Assembly (NCBI GenBank): GCA_946183815.1
Contig: CAMHDG010000094.1
Coordinates: 1 to 6,331 of the forward strand
From: an uncultured bacterium
GTDB lineage: Bacteria; Cyanobacteriota; Vampirovibrionia; Gastranaerophilales; Gastranaerophilaceae
Length of the DNA: 6,331 nt
Direction of reading: 5' to 3'
Shown here: piece by piece, positions 1 to 5,162 of the stretch
How positions within the stretch are numbered: the stretch's first letter is position 1
Layout: every line of letters starts with the position of its first letter
The notes under the pieces: generated by a model
Told to the model about the DNA's origin: nothing
Database searches by the model: none
The model's input: the letters and a program-made list of their open reading frames with translations, nothing else
Position numbers and translations under genes: made by a program

Positions 1-14
1 GCATCCTAGCATCT

Positions 15-48
15 TTATTGTTTAGAGGCTTAAGCCTCTAAACAATAA
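15..48. terminator. Perfect 34-bp palindrome, possible bidirectional terminator
   Basis: Every base from 15 pairs with its mirror base up to 48, with the centre between 31 and 32. As RNA this gives a 15-bp stem (arm from TTATTG to GAGGC) closed by a TTAA loop. It lies at the window edge, before the prs leader, where a terminator for the gene further upstream would be expected. The following tract (TTTACATT) is a poor U-run and the opposite strand has none, so a classical Rho-independent terminator is only moderately supported. A protein-binding palindrome or an mRNA 3'-end stabilising hairpin are alternatives. The symmetry is directly visible; the role is inferred. Confidence 0.5.
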
Positions 49-142
49 TTTACATTCCCCCCTTAACATTTTGTCATAAAAAATGGCGGGAAGAGTATTT
101 TAGTATTAGAATATTCATGCAAATCAATTTATTTATTATACG

Positions 143-152
143 CATGTACATG
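143..152. promoter_or_regulatory. Palindrome CATGTACATG in the prs leader, possible operator
   Basis: This is a perfect 10-bp palindrome 17 bases before the prs start codon. It sits just downstream of an AT-rich TTATTATA stretch (133-140) that could serve as a -10 element, although no good -35 sequence lies 16-18 bases before that. A repressor site around the transcription start would look like this, but a 10-bp palindrome can also occur by chance in AT-rich DNA. No regulator is encoded beside it. Confidence 0.2.
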
Positions 153-164
153 AAAGGGAATAGG
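153..164 (+). promoter_or_regulatory. Ribosome binding region of prs
   Basis: AAAGGG (153-158) lies 10 bases and AGG (162-164) 4 bases before the ATG at 169, so one of them supports that start. A second in-frame ATG at 181 (Met5) is preceded directly by GGAG, which is too close to act as a Shine-Dalgarno for it. The upstream ATG is therefore preferred. Confidence 0.55.
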
Positions 165-168
165 AATA

Positions 169-1179
169 ATGGTACTGGAGATGACTTATCCATCATTGGA
201 AAAGGCGGTAAACCCGACTCACGACATAAAACTTTTTGCAGGACGTTCTAATCCAAAACTTGCACAGGAAATAGCAGACCAACTGGGTACAACCGTAGGA
301 CCAATGGTTGTTAAGAACTTTGCAGACGGAGAAATTTACGTTCAGGTAAAAGAAAGTGTCAGAGGAGATGACGTATTTATTATCCAGCCATTATGCAACC
401 CTGTAAACGAAAATTTAATGGAATTACTTATTATAATTGATGCCTTTAAAAGAGCAAGTGCAAAAACAATTACAACAGTAATTCCATACTATGGTTATGC
501 AAGACAAGACAGAAAGACCTCAGGTAGAGAAGCAATTACGGCAAAATTAGTTGCAGATTTACTTACAACGGCAGGAACTGACAGAGTTCTTGCTATGGAC
601 TTACACACAGGACAAATTCAAGGGTTCTTTAACATTCTTGTTGACCATATTTATGCAACTACTGTTATCACCGATTATTTAAAAGGTTTAGACATCAATC
701 CTGAAGATATGGTAGCAGTTAGTCCTGATACAGGCGGAGTACAAAGAACAAGAGTATTTGCAAAAAGATTAGGCTGTCCTCTTGCAATTATTGATAAAAG
801 ACGAGATAAACATAACGAAGCGATTGCCGCACATATCATAGGTGATGTTGAAGGTAAAGTTTGTATGATGTTTGACGACTTAATTGATACAGCAGGAACT
901 ATTACCGAAGCAGCAAAACTGCTTAAATCACACGGAGCAAAGGCGATTTATGTTGCAGCAACTCACGCAGTATTTTCAGGTCCTGCTAAAGAAAGAATAC
1001 AAAATGCACCGATAAAAGAATGTGTTGTTACTAATACTATCCCTTGGAATAAAGAAGATTTACCGTCTAATGTAACCCAATTATCAGTAGCACCATTGCT
1101 TGCACAGGCAATCTCTCGTATCCACGATGACGAATCTGTAAGTTCATTGTTTGGGTTTGAAAAAGAAATGCAAGTGTAA
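169..1179 (+). CDS. prs: Ribose-phosphate diphosphokinase (PRPP synthetase)
   Basis: This cytosolic enzyme transfers pyrophosphate from ATP to ribose 5-phosphate to make PRPP, the precursor for purine, pyrimidine, NAD, histidine and tryptophan synthesis. The 336-residue product is a little longer than typical bacterial Prs (about 315) because of a ~17-residue N-terminal extension before DIKLFAGRSNP. Visible landmarks are FADGEIYVQ (51-59), VRGDDVFIIQP (64-74), the ATP-contacting flexible loop YARQDRK (110-116), DLHTGQIQGFF (144-154), the catalytic IDKRR (208-212) and the PRPP-binding loop DDLIDTAGT (236-244). Nothing essential is missing. Segments such as GREAITAKLVADL, ATHAVFSGPA and the SVSSLF terminus look closest to cyanobacterial homologues. 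It is followed by a 77-bp gap and appears to be transcribed from its own leader. The identification is secure; the phylogenetic remark is from memory. Confidence 0.97.
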   Translation: MVLEMTYPSLEKAVNPTHDIKLFAGRSNPKLAQEIADQLGTTVGPMVVKNFADGEIYVQVKESVRGDDVFIIQPLCNPVNENLMELLIIIDAFKRASAKTITTVIPYYGYARQDRKTSGREAITAKLVADLLTTAGTDRVLAMDLHTGQIQGFFNILVDHIYATTVITDYLKGLDINPEDMVAVSPDTGGVQRTRVFAKRLGCPLAIIDKRRDKHNEAIAAHIIGDVEGKVCMMFDDLIDTAGTITEAAKLLKSHGAKAIYVAATHAVFSGPAKERIQNAPIKECVVTNTIPWNKEDLPSNVTQLSVAPLLAQAISRIHDDESVSSLFGFEKEMQV

Positions 1180-1190
1180 AACTTTCTTCA

Positions 1191-1196
1191 TATAAT
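1191..1196 (+). promoter_or_regulatory. Possible -10 element for the HEIGH membrane protein gene
   Basis: A consensus TATAAT lies in the 77-bp gap after prs, about 60 bases before the next start codon. No convincing -35 hexamer is found 16-18 bases upstream (the best local TTGAAA is 28 bases away), and no terminator hairpin follows prs. Read-through from prs is therefore equally possible. The gap also contains a near-palindrome at 1219-1232 (CATTAATATGAATG). Confidence 0.3.
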
Positions 1197-1256
1197 AGCA
1201 AATTATCCTGATTTAATACATTAATATGAATGTAGGCAGTTAGAAAGATAAAACGT

Positions 1257-2234
1257 ATGGTTAAAGGTGTGACAGGACTAAATTCTAATTTTCAGCAAAT
1301 GAGAAAGAGTTATTCTGTTGCACAAAATCAGCCACAGGAAGTAAAAACAACCCCTAAAAATTTAAAAAATACTATAAAAGGTAACCTTGCAGGTCTTGGG
1401 ATAGGTCTTGCCATACCTGCTTACACTCTTTATGATTCTGTCAAAAAAATGAGTGCCTCAGATGCAAAAGAAATGGCGGAGGCAATGCAAACCTTAATGC
1501 CGGAGGCAGATACGCTGGAACGTACAAAACAGGTAGCAGAAAAAATTATTGAAGAAACCGGTTTAAAAGCAAAAGGAGTCAAGGTTAATTTTATAGACAA
1601 CACTCCGGAAAGTTTAAACCACCTGAAAGAGGTTATAGCAACAGAGGCTTCACAAAACCACGCTTTTGGAAGAAGGATGGGCTCAAACTATTTTGAAACC
1701 TTCAAACACGGTGCAAACGCAGCATATTTTTCAAAAGCAAACGAAGTTGTAGTAAATTCAAAGAATTTATACACATCTGTTTATCATGAAATTGGTCATT
1801 CAATGAATAGAAACGGGAATTGGGTAACAAAAGGGCTTCAAAAGATGAGAAACCTGACCCCGTTTGGAGTTTCTGTAATCGCACCGTTTGTGCTTGCAGT
1901 AGGACTACTACACAAGGTTGATAAGACAAAACCGCAGGAGCAAAAAGGTGCAGTTGAAAAAACTCTTGATTTTGTATCAGAAAATGCGGGTAAACTAACC
2001 TTTGCGACTTATGTTCCTATGTTAGCGGAAGAGGGATTAGCAAGTATCAGAGGACTTAAACAGGCAAGCAAACATTTACCAAAAGATGTTGTAAACAAAA
2101 TTGGCTGGAACTACCTGAAAGCATGGGGAACTTATGGTGCAGTAGCAGTCGGTGTCGCAGGCGGAATTACACTCGCAATAAAAGTTGCAGATAAAATAAA
2201 AAATAAATCTGCCGAAAACGATAAAACCGCATAA
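1257..2234 (+). CDS. Putative membrane-associated zinc metallopeptidase (HEIGH motif), unknown family
   Basis: I do not recognise this 325-residue protein. HEIGH at 177-181, in the context VYHEIGHSMNRNG, is an HExxH zinc-binding signature; the two histidines would bind zinc and Glu178 would act as the base. An acidic pair Glu258-Glu259 in MLAEEGLASIRG could give the third ligand, as in gluzincins, though the spacing (~77 residues) is long. Hydrophobic, probably membrane-spanning stretches lie near 43-60, 203-218 and 288-308, with a weaker one near 246-256. The N-terminus (1-40) is polar and lacks a signal peptide. Residues 65-130 look helical and charged, and may form a separate domain before the peptidase part. 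The start is set by AGAAAG (1242-1247), 9 bases upstream. Neighbours give no hint of a substrate. The motif is seen; peptidase activity and membrane location are inferred. Confidence 0.6.
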   Translation: MVKGVTGLNSNFQQMRKSYSVAQNQPQEVKTTPKNLKNTIKGNLAGLGIGLAIPAYTLYDSVKKMSASDAKEMAEAMQTLMPEADTLERTKQVAEKIIEETGLKAKGVKVNFIDNTPESLNHLKEVIATEASQNHAFGRRMGSNYFETFKHGANAAYFSKANEVVVNSKNLYTSVYHEIGHSMNRNGNWVTKGLQKMRNLTPFGVSVIAPFVLAVGLLHKVDKTKPQEQKGAVEKTLDFVSENAGKLTFATYVPMLAEEGLASIRGLKQASKHLPKDVVNKIGWNYLKAWGTYGAVAVGVAGGITLAIKVADKIKNKSAENDKTA

Positions 2235-2296
2235 TTTTTTATAAACTAGCCATTTGTCCTATAAAAATTTAGTTTCCATTCGGTTATTATTAAAAA

Positions 2297-3058
2297 ATGG
2301 AATTAAATACCCTTTCAAAAAAAGAACTTATTGAGGAAGTTGAAAGATTAAAAGCAGAAAATACAAAACTCAAAAATGATAATAATGAGGTATGGGATAC
2401 TGTAAAAATTCTCGTGACTAAAATTTCACATGAAATGAAAACACCACTTAATTCTATTATCGGGTTTAGTGAACTTTTTATGGATAAAACCGAGAACCTG
2501 ACTCTCAAAAATTATATAAAAAATATCCTTAAAAGTTCATATTTTATGCTCGAATTAATCCAAAATATGATAGACATTACAGGGTTTAAAAATAATACGT
2601 TAACTCTTTCTTACAGTATTTTTAATACAAAAGATGCAATAGAAGAAATAATATCCCAGTTTAACAATAATTCAATACAATATACACTCATAAACACTAC
2701 TATTTGTGCAGACTACACGAGATTTAAACAAGTAATTTATAACCTGTTATCAAACGCAATAAAATACAATTCTACTGAAAAAAATATAGAAATTATAACC
2801 TATCTGGAAAAAAAACTTTTTTGTTTTGAAATAACAGATTACGGAGAGGGGATAGAAGAAAGGGATAAAGAAAAAATATTTGAACTCTTTACACAAGTAT
2901 CAAAAAATAATAAAAAAAGGAATTTAGGACTTGGCTTAGGGCTTGCATTATGCAAAAAAATAGCAGACGCTCATAAAGGGGAAATTGATGTAATATCGAA
3001 AGCAGGACAAGGCTCAACTTTTATCTTCAAAATTCCGATTACACAAAACTGGATATGA
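2297..3058 (+). CDS. Soluble sensor histidine kinase, apparently orphan
   Basis: This 253-residue protein carries a complete kinase core and little else. A short N-terminal helix (about 4-30, ELIEEVERLKAENTKLK) looks like a coiled coil. The HisKA H-box SHEMKTPLNS (44-53) has the phospho-acceptor His45. The HATPase domain shows an N-box with Asn149 and Asn153 (NLLSNAIKYN), G1 DYGEGI (181-186), F-box FELFTQ (194-199) and G2 GLGLGLAL (211-218). There is no transmembrane segment, PAS or GAF domain and no receiver domain, so signal input may come through the coiled coil or a partner protein. No response regulator gene is in the window. The ATG has no Shine-Dalgarno, only TTATTATTAAAAA upstream, suggesting weak or unusual initiation. 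The kinase assignment is firm; the signal and partner are unknown. Confidence 0.93.
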   Translation: MELNTLSKKELIEEVERLKAENTKLKNDNNEVWDTVKILVTKISHEMKTPLNSIIGFSELFMDKTENLTLKNYIKNILKSSYFMLELIQNMIDITGFKNNTLTLSYSIFNTKDAIEEIISQFNNNSIQYTLINTTICADYTRFKQVIYNLLSNAIKYNSTEKNIEIITYLEKKLFCFEITDYGEGIEERDKEKIFELFTQVSKNNKKRNLGLGLGLALCKKIADAHKGEIDVISKAGQGSTFIFKIPITQNWI

Positions 3059-3064
3059 TATAAT
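3056..3064 (+). promoter_or_regulatory. Extended -10 promoter element before VKOR-DsbA
   Basis: TGATATAAT matches the extended -10 consensus TGnTATAAT exactly, and its TGA is the stop codon of the histidine kinase gene. Extended -10 promoters can work without a good -35, and the hexamer 17 bases upstream (CGATTA) is indeed poor. The predicted transcription start is near G3071, leaving a leader of about 16 bases that still includes the ribosome binding site. The match is seen; promoter function is inferred. Confidence 0.5.
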
Positions 3065-3072
3065 TACATCGT

Positions 3073-3082
3073 AAAGAGAAAG
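3073..3082 (+). promoter_or_regulatory. Ribosome binding site deciding between tandem ATG codons
   Basis: AAAGAGAAAG ends 4 bases before the first ATG (3087) and 7 bases before the adjacent second ATG (3090). The spacing slightly favours the second, which would drop one methionine from the protein. The difference does not affect function. Confidence 0.5.
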
Positions 3083-3086
3083 AAAA

Positions 3087-4268
3087 ATGATGAGTAAAAG
3101 AAAAGTTTTAAATATACTAACAATATTTGGAATACTTTGTTGTATCGAACTTGCGGTTGTATATTATCAGTCGAATTATAACCCTTATGCAGAACCGAGT
3201 TTTTGCAATATGAACAGTTTTGTAGATTGTGACGGGGTTGCACAAACATCAAAAGCCGTATTTTTAGGAGTGCCTTTGACGTACTGGGGCTTCTTTTTAT
3301 ATTTCTTTATTTTGATGTTATTACACATTGAAAAATTAGTAAAAATTAAGATAAATAATTACGAAATTTTTTGGTTTTTAAAAGTGTTTAAAAACCCGTA
3401 TTCATACATATCTTCACTGGGTATAATTTCGTTTTTTATTTCAATAATTTTAGCAATAATAAGCATATTTCAAATTCACAAAATTTGTATTTTATGTTTT
3501 GTAACCTATTTTATTAATTTAGGAATAGGAATAGTTGCAACCGATTTTAAAAACGGAGGAATAATAAAAAGTTTTAAGGACAGTTTTTATGACTTTGTTG
3601 ACGGAGTAAAAGAGGCAACAATTCCGTTCATTATTGCTATGGTTACCTGTGGATTATTTTTAACTTACACAACCGTTGAAATGCCGTTTGCATCCAGAAA
3701 ACAGTCAATAAAACATTATATGTTAATGAAAGAAAACCCGTACAAAATTAATGGTAATATTTTAGGGAACAAAAATGGTAAAATTATAATAGATTTATAC
3801 ACTGATTTTGCCTGTCCTATATGTTATTCCTACAATATTATGCTGCATAAATTAGCAAAAGAAAATAAAGATATACAGATTATTCATCACAATTTTCCGC
3901 TTGATACCGAATGCAACAAATATTTAGACCATAAAATGCACGATGGGGCTTGCAGAATGGCAAGATATGCTATTGCCTCTGAAAATCAAGGGAATTACTG
4001 GGGAATGGCAAGCCTGTTATACGAAAAACAACCAAAAAACGATAAAGAGGCGATTGAACTTGCAAAAGGACTTGGACTGGATATAACAAAATTTAAAAAA
4101 GATATATCTTTACCCCAAACTCGTGATAAAATAAACAAAGAAATAGATGATGCTATTGCTCTGGGTTTAGACGGTACTCCTAATATTATAATAAACGGTA
4201 ACAGATACTTTGGGGCAAAGGCATATTTTGAACTAAAAGATATTGTAAAAAAGAATAGTATAAAATAA
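3087..4268 (+). CDS. VKOR-DsbA fusion: disulfide bond-forming membrane oxidoreductase
   Basis: This 393-residue protein joins a vitamin K epoxide reductase domain to a DsbA-like thioredoxin domain, so disulfide donor and quinone-linked re-oxidase are one chain, as in cyanobacterial VKOR. In this family it oxidises cysteines of exported proteins and passes electrons to quinones. Five likely membrane segments lie near 7-27, 65-81, 108-128, 133-151 and 178-194. The VKOR part shows loop cysteines Cys40 and Cys48, a conserved Ser/Gly-rich stretch with GVPLTYWG (61-68), and the membrane active site Cys134-Ile-Leu-Cys137. The DsbA part has CPIC (243-246) in DLYTDFACPICYSYN and the cis-proline loop DGTPN with Pro365. 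Extra cysteines Cys276 and Cys289 may form a structural disulfide. It follows the kinase gene by 28 bp and precedes queH by 50 bp. Nothing looks truncated. Confidence 0.93.
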   Translation: MMSKRKVLNILTIFGILCCIELAVVYYQSNYNPYAEPSFCNMNSFVDCDGVAQTSKAVFLGVPLTYWGFFLYFFILMLLHIEKLVKIKINNYEIFWFLKVFKNPYSYISSLGIISFFISIILAIISIFQIHKICILCFVTYFINLGIGIVATDFKNGGIIKSFKDSFYDFVDGVKEATIPFIIAMVTCGLFLTYTTVEMPFASRKQSIKHYMLMKENPYKINGNILGNKNGKIIIDLYTDFACPICYSYNIMLHKLAKENKDIQIIHHNFPLDTECNKYLDHKMHDGACRMARYAIASENQGNYWGMASLLYEKQPKNDKEAIELAKGLGLDITKFKKDISLPQTRDKINKEIDDAIALGLDGTPNIIINGNRYFGAKAYFELKDIVKKNSIK

Positions 4269-4293
4269 TAAATGTCTTTTCTTAAAATCTTAT

Positions 4294-4312
4294 AGAAAGG
4301 AATTTTAGGAAG
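4294..4312 (+). promoter_or_regulatory. Double Shine-Dalgarno region of queH
   Basis: Two purine-rich sites precede the queH ATG: AGAAAGGAA (4294-4302), 16 bases away and too distant, and AGGAAG (4307-4312), 6 bases away and well placed. The nearer one sets the start at 4319. AGAAAGGA recurs before the Cys-rich gene at 4924-4931, and a related AGAAAG precedes 1257, suggesting that this is the common site in this genome. Confidence 0.5.
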
Positions 4313-4318
4313 TTTAAA

Positions 4319-4858
4319 ATGGAAACAAAAAAATTATTACTACATGCCTGTTGTGCGATATGTTCGGGATATCCCATCAAATTATTAAAAGAAATGGGGT
4401 ATGAGGTTGTCGTATATTTTTGTAATAATAATTTTGACAGTGAGGAAGAATACAACCGCAGATTAGAGGCAGAAAAAACTTTATGCGGACATTTTGGGGC
4501 AGAACTAATTATAGAGCCTTACACACCACAAGTTTACCTTGACTATATAAAGGGGCTTGAAAATGAAAAAGAGGGTGGTGCAAGATGTATAAAATGTTTT
4601 GAATTAAGATTAAAAGAAACTGCCGAAAAAGCAAAAGAACTGGGGATAAAAATATTTACTACATCAATGATTATCAGTCCTCATAAGAATTTTAAAAATT
4701 TATGTCTTGTTGGGGAAACCGTTGCGAAGGGATATGACTTGGAATTTTTAGGGATAGATTTTAAGAAAAAAGACGGGTTTTTAAAAACTAATAAAATCTC
4801 AAAAGAATTAAACTTATACCGTCAAAACTACTGTGGCTGCAAATTTGCAAAGGGGTAA
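4319..4858 (+). CDS. queH: Epoxyqueuosine reductase QueH
   Basis: QueH (formerly the DUF208 family) performs the last step of queuosine synthesis, reducing epoxyqueuosine to queuosine at the wobble position of tRNAs for Asp, Asn, His and Tyr. It is the iron-sulfur, cobalamin-independent alternative to QueG. The 179-residue product has the family landmarks: LLLHACCAICS (6-16) with Cys11, Cys12 and Cys15; the FCNNNFDSEEEYNRR stretch (34-48); ARCIKCFELRL (88-98) with Cys90 and Cys93; TTSMIISPHKN (114-124); and the C-terminal LYRQNYCGC (166-174) with Cys172 and Cys174. The length is normal and no key residue is missing. Other queuosine genes are not in the window, so the cell may make or salvage precursors using genes elsewhere. 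The stop codon falls inside the first unit of a GGGG-containing tandem repeat. Co-transcription with the VKOR-DsbA gene is likely from spacing. Confidence 0.95.
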   Translation: METKKLLLHACCAICSGYPIKLLKEMGYEVVVYFCNNNFDSEEEYNRRLEAEKTLCGHFGAELIIEPYTPQVYLDYIKGLENEKEGGARCIKCFELRLKETAEKAKELGIKIFTTSMIISPHKNFKNLCLVGETVAKGYDLEFLGIDFKKKDGFLKTNKISKELNLYRQNYCGCKFAKG

Positions 4859-4883
4859 AGGGGTAAAGGGGTAAAGGGGTAAA
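4849..4883 (+). repeat. Tandem repeat (AAAGGGGT) x 4.4 with G-quadruplex potential
   Basis: Four perfect 8-base units AAAGGGGT cover 4849-4880, followed by a partial AAA. The repeat begins in the last codons of queH and contains its TAA stop (4856-4858). Because the unit is 8 bases long, TAA recurs in all three reading frames at 4856, 4864, 4872 and 4880, and adding or losing downstream units cannot change QueH. The four GGGG runs separated by four-base TAAA loops fit an intramolecular G-quadruplex on the coding strand and in the mRNA. Such G-runs stand out sharply in this AT-rich DNA. Polymerase slippage is the likely origin; any role in transcript ending or stability is inferred. Confidence 0.93.
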
Positions 4884-4923
4884 TATTTGGATAAATATAC
4901 AAATAAATCAGAAATCAACGATT

Positions 4924-4931
4924 AGAAAGGA
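4924..4931 (+). promoter_or_regulatory. Ribosome binding site of the Cys-rich mini-protein
   Basis: AGAAAGGA lies 8 bases before the ATG at 4940. It is the best-spaced strong Shine-Dalgarno in the window and supports this short reading frame as a real gene. Confidence 0.6.
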
Positions 4932-4939
4932 AAATAAAA

Positions 4940-5146
4940 ATGGAATGTAAAAAAGAAGAAAATAAGATAGGTTGCAGTTGTACCTATACATCATGCGGAA
5001 ATAGAGGGGTTTGTTGTGACTGTGTCAGACACCATAGAGAGAATAACGAAATTCCGGGGTGTTTTTTTACCGCAGCAGGCGAGAGAACCTATGACCGCTC
5101 CATAAAAAACTTTATTCTTACAATGAAGGACAAGTATAACATTTAA
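4940..5146 (+). CDS. Cysteine-rich small protein, DUF6485 type
   Basis: This 68-residue protein has eight cysteines at 3, 12, 14, 19, 25, 26, 28 and 41. The core CGNRGVCCDCVRHHRENNEI (19-38), followed by PGCFF, and the tail ERTYDRSIKNFI match the small DUF6485 family found in many anaerobes; the name is from memory. The cysteine spacing, with nearby His31 and His32, suggests a zinc or iron-sulfur binding knuckle, but no function has been assigned to the family that I know of. There is no signal peptide or membrane segment, so it is probably cytosolic. A strong Shine-Dalgarno precedes it. It follows queH by 81 bp, including the GGGG repeat, and converges with the next gene across only 16 bp. 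It is likely a complete gene. Confidence 0.85.
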   Translation: MECKKEENKIGCSCTYTSCGNRGVCCDCVRHHRENNEIPGCFFTAAGERTYDRSIKNFILTMKDKYNI

Positions 5147-5162
5147 TGGATTATATACTTAA

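Noticed and set aside
1187..1230. Inverted repeat TTCATAT ... ATATGAA in the gap after prs
   Set aside because: Seven AT-rich bases separated by 30 do not exceed chance and there is no T-run, so neither a terminator nor an operator is supported.
1702..1929. 75-codon reading frame on the minus strand inside the HEIGH protein gene
   Set aside because: It lies wholly within a well-supported gene on the other strand, has no ribosome site seen and gives no recognisable protein.
2290..2508. 72-codon minus-strand reading frame over the start of the histidine kinase gene
   Set aside because: It is antisense to the coiled-coil and H-box region; its Ser/Phe-rich translation is typical of the reverse of AT-rich coding DNA.
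3064..3252. 62-codon minus-strand reading frame over the start of the VKOR-DsbA gene
   Set aside because: It is antisense to a firmly identified gene, with no recognisable product.
4849..4883. CRISPR or telomere-like array
   Set aside because: The 8-base units are contiguous with no spacers and only 4.4 copies, internal to a gene cluster; a slippage repeat is the simpler reading.
4887..4925. 12-codon TTG-started leader peptide frame (LDKYTNKSEIND) between the GGGG repeat and the Cys-rich gene
   Set aside because: It has G-rich sequence at a Shine-Dalgarno-like distance and its TAG runs into the next gene's ribosome site, but the start is non-ATG, the peptide has no attenuator features, and short open frames are common in such DNA.
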